29,150 nucleotides of DNA. Source: Hyphomicrobium_A sp964622715. Its GTDB lineage: Bacteria; Pseudomonadota; Alphaproteobacteria; Rhizobiales; Hyphomicrobiaceae. The stretch is from NCBI GenBank assembly GCA_964622715.1, contig CAZURR010000023.1, positions 1 through 29,150 on the forward strand. The letters are read 5' to 3'. This document shows, in pieces, positions 24,675-29,150 of this stretch. The notes under the pieces were generated by a model, which did not search any database, was not told where the DNA came from, and saw only the letters and a program-made list of their open reading frames with translations. Each line of letters opens with the position of its first letter. Position 1 is the first letter of the stretch. The translations under genes were made by a program, and so were the position numbers.

Positions 24675-25523
24675 TCAGTTTGGGGACCGAGCTTTGGTTT
24701 CGGCCATATACGTCAGATAGGCGATCAGCGCGTCAAGGTCGGGGTCTGAGATCATGGCCTTGTCGAACCCCGGCATCTGCTGCTCGGGCCACGCTCGCAC
24801 CGATTTGGGGTTGCGGATCAACATGCGTAGTCCGGTGGGCGTCATGTACTTCGTGGGGTTCATGGGCTTGCCCAGGTCAGGACCCTTGTCGCCCGCGCCT
24901 GCACCTTTCATGCGGTGGCACGGCAGGCATTGCACGCTAAAGACCACTTGGCCACGGCGCGCAGCGGCGTCGGCCGGCACGTCATCTCCGACCGCCATCT
25001 GGGGCCAGCGTCGGGCCGGGGCTGCAACGCCGGTGATCGCGGCGAGCGCGTACGGCCACTGCTCACTGCCAATATTAGACCGATCAGGGTGCTCCCAGAC
25101 CAGATAAAACGGCCCCGCGCTGATGTCCTTGCCCGGCAGGTTGGGCCACGGCATGGCCGGATCCTCAATGGCGATCCAGGCCTGAGAGCCACCGTCGATG
25201 CCCTTCCTCACGAGGCTGAGTGGGATCTGTGAAACAAACCCATCGGTGGCGCGGGCTTCCAAAGTTTCGAAGGGCGCGTCGGATGGTATCTTGAGAATTG
25301 AGAGCAGCGGCACGGCTCGGTAGTTCATGGCCAGGCGGTAGGACACATCATTCGGCACGGTGATCTGTGACACATCGGGGCGGGCGAGCAGCGTGGTCGC
25401 CATGTAGCGTTGCTGCCCGGAGCCCAAATCAATCGTTAAGGCCTTGTCGTCGGCCTGCCCGGTTCCTGTAGCGCAGACAACGCCAACAAGCGCGAGCACA
25501 CCAAACGCCGTTCTATTCTTCAT
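24675..25523 (-). CDS. exported cytochrome c with N-terminal sulfite-oxidase-like domain
   Basis: The product (282 residues from ATG 25523; GTG 25544 would add seven) starts with a signal peptide ending near GTGQA. Residues about 28-165 resemble part of the oxidoreductase molybdopterin-binding fold (NYRAVPLLSIL, ATDGFVSQIPLSLV, WIAIEDPAMPWPNLPG, SAGPFYLVWEHP, EQWPYALAAI) but I see no obvious molybdenum-ligand cysteine there. A class I cytochrome c domain follows, with haem-binding CLPCH at 199-203 and a likely axial methionine in QQMPGF (250). It should act as a periplasmic electron carrier; the donor is unknown. It diverges from the response regulator. Confidence 0.8.
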   Translation of the reverse strand: MKNRTAFGVLALVGVVCATGTGQADDKALTIDLGSGQQRYMATTLLARPDVSQITVPNDVSYRLAMNYRAVPLLSILKIPSDAPFETLEARATDGFVSQIPLSLVRKGIDGGSQAWIAIEDPAMPWPNLPGKDISAGPFYLVWEHPDRSNIGSEQWPYALAAITGVAAPARRWPQMAVGDDVPADAAARRGQVVFSVQCLPCHRMKGAGAGDKGPDLGKPMNPTKYMTPTGLRMLIRNPKSVRAWPEQQMPGFDKAMISDPDLDALIAYLTYMAETKARSPN

Positions 25524-25913
25524 CGTGCAGTTCCACAGTTTCACGTCGAAATAGCCGCCGACCCTTGCAGAATGGCTCCTCAGAGGGATGATAGGCCGTT
25601 ATTGGACAAATCGTGATGAAGCCAACGGCGCCTCGTTGCGAGTAGCCCAAGGCGCTAGCCCATCAAACAAGTCAATTATTGCATAGACATCGCCCATATT
25701 CGCCGCGTTTTGTATGAGGCGCAGACCTTGGCGGGAGAAGTCATTTCATCGCGAATTGTCGCGGAATACTTCGCTTTGGGCTAACGCTGCTTTTGGATTA
25801 GTGCTCAATGAGAAGCGCTGACATCGTGTTTTAGTTGCGATGCGGACCCTACTCTGGAACAGTAGCACTTTGGGCGAACGACAACCTCGAGTTTCTCGGC
25901 GGAGACAGAATTC
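25524..25913. other. 390-bp divergent intergenic region, no gene seen
   Basis: The region separates the minus-strand cytochrome c gene from the plus-strand response regulator. It has no coding-like frame. Two small inverted repeats are visible: CGCGA/TCGCG around ATTG (25750-25763) and CTACT/AGTAG around a seven-base loop (about 25851-25867). It must hold the promoters of both genes and could be the target of the LuxR-type regulator; no promoter could be assigned with confidence. Confidence 0.45.
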
Positions 25914-26597
25914 GTGCCGGCACGTTTTTTAGTGGTCGATGACCATCCATTGTTTCTCGAAGCACTCAAGCTTGTGCTACACGGCGCCTATCCGGAGGCT
26001 ATCGTGCACGAGGCGACGTCGGTTGATTCGGCGCACGCCGCATTCGAAGTACAGCAGTCGTTTGACCTCGTTCTTCTCGATCTTTCGATGCCGGGGACGC
26101 CAGGACTCGATGGGCTTTTGGAATTGAGACGTCGTTACCCGAAGCAACCGATTGTCATCGTTTCGGCTCTGGAGGATCCGCGCATCGTCCATGAGGCGAT
26201 GACATGTGGTGCTGCAGGCTTCATCTCAAAGTCGATGCGTGGCGCCGAGCTTGCAGTTGCAATTCGCGACGTTTTGGCGGGCGACCTGGTATTGCCGAAG
26301 GGCTATCAGTCCCCCCAGACGGACGCATTGCTGACCGGAACATCCGTGCTCACCCGACGCCTCGCGACGCTGACGCCGCAACAGGTGCGCGTGTTGCAGA
26401 TGTTGCGCCAGGGGCTGCTGAACAAGCAGATTGCCTATGAGCTTGGCGTTGGTGAGACCACGGTCAAGGCGCACGTATCGGAGATTTTGCGCAAATTGAG
26501 GGTCTCTTCACGCACGCAGGCGGTCATTGAGGCGGCCAAGATCGACTTTGAATCCATAACTGCCCAGACCAAGGACCAGGGCGGAGAGCAAGCTTGA
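25914..26597 (+). CDS. NarL/FixJ-family response regulator (receiver + LuxR HTH)
   Basis: The 227-residue product has a receiver domain with the acidic pair DD at 9-10, phospho-acceptor Asp about 56 (DLVLLDLSMPG), Ser 84 and Lys 106 (ISKSMRG), then a LuxR-type helix-turn-helix (LTPQQVRVLQMLRQGLLNKQIAYELGVGETTVKAHVSEIL, split here only by loops). It should bind DNA as a dimer after phosphorylation. GTG 25914 follows GGAGA at normal spacing. The convergent hybrid kinase 49 bases away is the likely partner. A similar LuxR-type regulator, ErbR/AgmR, is encoded near NosP/NahK in Pseudomonas aeruginosa. Confidence 0.9.
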   Translation: MPARFLVVDDHPLFLEALKLVLHGAYPEAIVHEATSVDSAHAAFEVQQSFDLVLLDLSMPGTPGLDGLLELRRRYPKQPIVIVSALEDPRIVHEAMTCGAAGFISKSMRGAELAVAIRDVLAGDLVLPKGYQSPQTDALLTGTSVLTRRLATLTPQQVRVLQMLRQGLLNKQIAYELGVGETTVKAHVSEILRKLRVSSRTQAVIEAAKIDFESITAQTKDQGGEQA

Positions 26598-26646
26598 AGC
26601 ATTGGCCGTGGTCGTGCCTAGTCGTTGGGACGCGCAGCCCACTCGT

Positions 26647-28011
26647 TCATGCCAGAAGGTGCACCATCAGTGCGCGAAGTGCTGCAGGCTTGACAGGCTT
26701 CAACAGCAATTCGCAACCAGCCGTGCGAGCCTTGTCCGCGATAACCGCAGAATGATCGGCGGTAACCACAATGACGGGCAAGTTTGGATCGACCTCGGCT
26801 CGCAGGCGCTCGACAGCATCGAGGCCGCATTGCCTTTGGTCTAGATGATAGTCGGCGAGCAAGATTTCGGGACGGAAACCTTCTCCGACAACCGAATCAA
26901 GCGCCGTGATATTGGGCACGGCCCGTGCTTCGCACGACCAGCGCGCCAGTAGTGTCTGCATCGCATCGAGGACCATCGCATCATTTTCGATGATGAGAAC
27001 CTTGGTGCCTGCGAGGCCATAGGTGCGTTCGCAGCCCGCTCCCGAATTTGGCATTGTGCGTGTATCGACTGTGGCAGCAAAGGGCGCGCTCAACGTGAAG
27101 AGCGTTCCGTGGTCGATGCGAGAGCAAAAGTTGACGGGATGTTTAAGCGCATCGGCCATGCGCTTGACGATTGACAGCCCGAGTCCAAAACCGCCAATGT
27201 CCGGGCGGTGAGCGTCGGGGCCGCGCTGGAACTCCTCGAAGATCAGGTGGCGTTCTGCTTCGGGGATCCCGGGGCCTGTGTCCCAGACTTCAATGCGGAC
27301 GTCGGAGCCGCGGCGCCGTGCGGCGAGCATGATGCCTCCCTGCTCGGTGTACTGCACGGCATTTGCGAGCAAATTCTGCAGCATCCGACGCAGCATCAAG
27401 GGATCCGACATGACGGCGAGCGTATTCCGCCGCCAAGTCAGATCAAGGCCCTTGGAGCGCGCGATTGGCCCGATGTCGACTGCGAGAGAGGAAAAAATAT
27501 CCTCAAGCAGGACGGGCCGAATCGATGGTGTGATGGCGCCTGCCTCGAGCTTTGAAATGTCGAGAATGGATTTGAGGAGATCCTCGATCGTCGTGAGCGC
27601 GTGTTCGATGCGATTGGCGAGCCTTTGATGGTCGGTTTCCCCGTCGGCCTCAGCGAGTGCGCTTGCTGACAGGCGCGCGGCGTGTAGCGGCTGCAGCAGA
27701 TCATGACCTACAGCGGTGAAAAAGTGGGTCTTGAAACGATTTGCGCGTTCCGAAACGTCGCGCGCCGAAATGAGCTCGTCATTGGTGCGCTCAAGGTTCG
27801 AAAGTGCATTCTTCAACTCTTCTGTTCTGACGCGCACCTGCTCTTCGAGTGCAATCGCCGTCTGGAACAGCGAATAGGCGTTCGCCTGCTGCTCCATTGA
27901 TTTCTCGACGCGCTGCATGAGCGCCGCGTTGATCTTTTCTAGCTTAAAGACCTTCCGCTGAAGACTTTCGATTTCCGTCATAGGTTGAGACGTGTGGAGC
28001 GAGCGGTCCAT
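26647..28011 (-). CDS. hybrid sensor histidine kinase, NahK-like, no PAS domain
   Basis: The 454-residue product begins with a coiled coil (about 12-95), then a HisKA domain with His 103 in GHDLLQPLHAARLSASAL. The HDLxQPL form of this box also occurs in NahK-type kinases. An HATPase domain follows (NLLANAVQY, DTGPGIP, GGFGLGLSIV), then a C-terminal receiver with Asp 387 (LLADYHLD) and Lys 438 (LLKPVKP). There are no membrane segments and no PAS domain, so the input probably comes from a partner. The ATG at 28011 lies two bases after the stop of the FIST gene, which indicates coupling; ATG 27981 is an alternative start. Confidence 0.9.
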   Translation of the reverse strand: MDRSLHTSQPMTEIESLQRKVFKLEKINAALMQRVEKSMEQQANAYSLFQTAIALEEQVRVRTEELKNALSNLERTNDELISARDVSERANRFKTHFFTAVGHDLLQPLHAARLSASALAEADGETDHQRLANRIEHALTTIEDLLKSILDISKLEAGAITPSIRPVLLEDIFSSLAVDIGPIARSKGLDLTWRRNTLAVMSDPLMLRRMLQNLLANAVQYTEQGGIMLAARRRGSDVRIEVWDTGPGIPEAERHLIFEEFQRGPDAHRPDIGGFGLGLSIVKRMADALKHPVNFCSRIDHGTLFTLSAPFAATVDTRTMPNSGAGCERTYGLAGTKVLIIENDAMVLDAMQTLLARWSCEARAVPNITALDSVVGEGFRPEILLADYHLDQRQCGLDAVERLRAEVDPNLPVIVVTADHSAVIADKARTAGCELLLKPVKPAALRALMVHLLA

Positions 28012-28013
28012 TG

Positions 28014-29150
28014 TCAGCTTTCGCTTGGGCGCTGACCGAAGGCAACCCCGGTCAATGTCTGGTTGAGATGCATGGCGTTGTACTGCTCGCCATAGGTATG
28101 GAATCCAGAGACAGAATATTTTCTATAAAGCTCATCCATTTGATGCCGGATTTGGTGCGTTTCCGCGTCGAGGCGCCGGAGTACGCAGTCGAAGCCAATC
28201 ACGAGATCGATCCCGCCGAGCTTGGAGTTGATATTTTCCAGCATACTTTCGGTCGAATGCAGCATGTCCTGGGGTCTGGCAACCGTGAATACGAGGCCTT
28301 CATCGATTGCGCAGAAAAAAGAAAGGCTGCCGTCCGGGTTCATGTTGCGGATCGAGCGGCAGTAATAGTCGCCGCCGACCTTAACCACTAGCGGATAGGA
28401 CGCGAAGCTGAATGGCCCCAAATCGTCGGGCAGGAGACCGATCGCGGAGGCATACTCGAGGGCGGCCGGTTCCGCGTTGAGCTCGTGCACGATGCGATTT
28501 TCTGTGTCGGCGGCAGTGACAACGAGTTTGATAGGCGTCGGTTCGAAATTCTGCGTCTTGAAAATGCGGAATGGAAAGTCGCTCTCGATCATTAGCAAGA
28601 TCGCCGAGCGTTGCAGCTCAAGGCCATTGTGGATGAGGGAAGTACGCTGGAATGCGAGGTCGTCCCCGGATGACCCGCCGATGAGCTGAATGTCTTCGAT
28701 TGCCCAGTAAATCGCGGCGACGATCGATTCCTCCGCTTTCGCAAGCCCATCCACCAGCATGAGCGCAAATACGCTGTCACTCAGAGGCCGCGTTGGTCGA
28801 TGAAAACGGAAAAGTCGCGATTTCAGCCGTCGCACAGTTTCAGTGGCCGCTTCGACTCCGAACTGATCGATATCACTGATGACGTCCGCGTATACGCGGA
28901 ATCCTTCATGCGGGAATGCGAGGAGAAGCACCCCGCCTTGCATCATTCCTAAAGGTGTGATCTCGCCGGCCGTTGAACAGCCCGAAAAAGGCACGCCCGG
29001 GAATGCCGCAGCAATAGCGGCGGAAAGCTCTTCGGCATCGTGCACAACCGAAAAGAAGGCAACGATGTATTGAAAATCGGTGCCGCCGATACGGTCTTTC
29101 AGCTCGTCTACAGCATCGCGCGTTGCGCTAAGCGCGCTCGCCGCCACATG
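28014..29150 (-). CDS. FIST-domain sensor protein (NosP-like), 5' end beyond window
   Basis: The product has a FIST_N region (FPGVPFSGCSTAGEITPLGM, SVFALMLVDGLAKAEE, IQLIGGSSGDDLAF) and a FIST_C region (PAALEYASAIGL, PLVVKVGGDYYCRSI, LVIGFDCVLRRL, SGFHTYGEQYNAMHLNQTLTG, split by short gaps). FIST proteins are cytoplasmic ligand-sensing modules. Those encoded next to NahK-type kinases, called NosP, bind haem and report nitric oxide. Haem binding cannot be shown from sequence here. The frame runs to the window end; GTG 29147 would be a start, but homologues usually have extra N-terminal residues, so the gene is probably cut. Confidence 0.85.
   Translation of the reverse strand, partial: HVAASALSATRDAVDELKDRIGGTDFQYIVAFFSVVHDAEELSAAIAAAFPGVPFSGCSTAGEITPLGMMQGGVLLLAFPHEGFRVYADVISDIDQFGVEAATETVRRLKSRLFRFHRPTRPLSDSVFALMLVDGLAKAEESIVAAIYWAIEDIQLIGGSSGDDLAFQRTSLIHNGLELQRSAILLMIESDFPFRIFKTQNFEPTPIKLVVTAADTENRIVHELNAEPAALEYASAIGLLPDDLGPFSFASYPLVVKVGGDYYCRSIRNMNPDGSLSFFCAIDEGLVFTVARPQDMLHSTESMLENINSKLGGIDLVIGFDCVLRRLDAETHQIRHQMDELYRKYSVSGFHTYGEQYNAMHLNQTLTGVAFGQRPSES

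Noticed and set aside
28531..28560. tRNA T-loop-like GGTTCGAA
   Set aside because: It lies inside the FIST coding sequence and no cloverleaf can be formed around it.

Overview
The window is a moderately GC-rich chromosomal segment of an alphaproteobacterium. It most likely belongs to the Hyphomicrobiales, close to Hyphomicrobiaceae-type genomes; this placement is inferred from gene order and protein style, not from a marker-gene tree. The left half is the distal part of the dcw (division and cell wall) cluster, all on the + strand: mraY (last codons only), murD, ftsW, murG, murC, murB, ddl, ftsQ, ftsA, ftsZ, lpxC, bamD, ligA. These genes make the UDP-MurNAc-peptide precursor (MurC, MurD, MurB, Ddl), lipid II (MraY, MurG) and the septal machinery (FtsW, FtsQ, FtsA, FtsZ). 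They are followed by the first committed lipid A enzyme (LpxC), an outer-membrane assembly lipoprotein (BamD) and NAD-dependent DNA ligase. Many junctions are 4-base stop/start overlaps (murD/ftsW, ftsW/murG, murB/ddl), so translational coupling is likely.

The murC-murB junction is the oddest spot. A 26-base tandem repeat lies on both sides of a 100-N assembly gap (5338-5437). Each unit holds a Shine-Dalgarno, an ATG and a stop codon that overlaps the next ATG. murB's own ribosome binding site and GTG start are a diverged last copy. The 55 bases before the gap are identical to the 55 bases after it, so the Ns probably do not stand for 100 missing bases and the copy number is unknown.

From 16.3 kb the order leaves the dcw cluster. 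There is a PAPS-type sulfotransferase (+), then a minus-strand group: Xaa-Pro aminopeptidase, ribosomal protein L11 methyltransferase (prmA) and a TMEM143/DUF3754-family protein. Diverging from these is a signal-anchored protein with a C-terminal J-domain, whose 3' end overlaps a convergent bactofilin gene. Next come a protein-L-isoaspartate methyltransferase with an apparent signal peptide and a convergent exported cytochrome c joined to a sulfite-oxidase-like domain.

The right end holds a signalling cluster: a NarL/FixJ response regulator (+), a convergent hybrid histidine kinase (-) and, 2 bases upstream of the kinase, a FIST-domain sensor cut by the window edge. FIST plus hybrid kinase next to a LuxR-type regulator matches the layout of the NosP/NahK nitric-oxide sensing modules of other proteobacteria. 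The cytochrome c gene diverges from the regulator across a 390-base intergenic region.

I saw no tRNA, rRNA, CRISPR array, insertion sequence or prophage.
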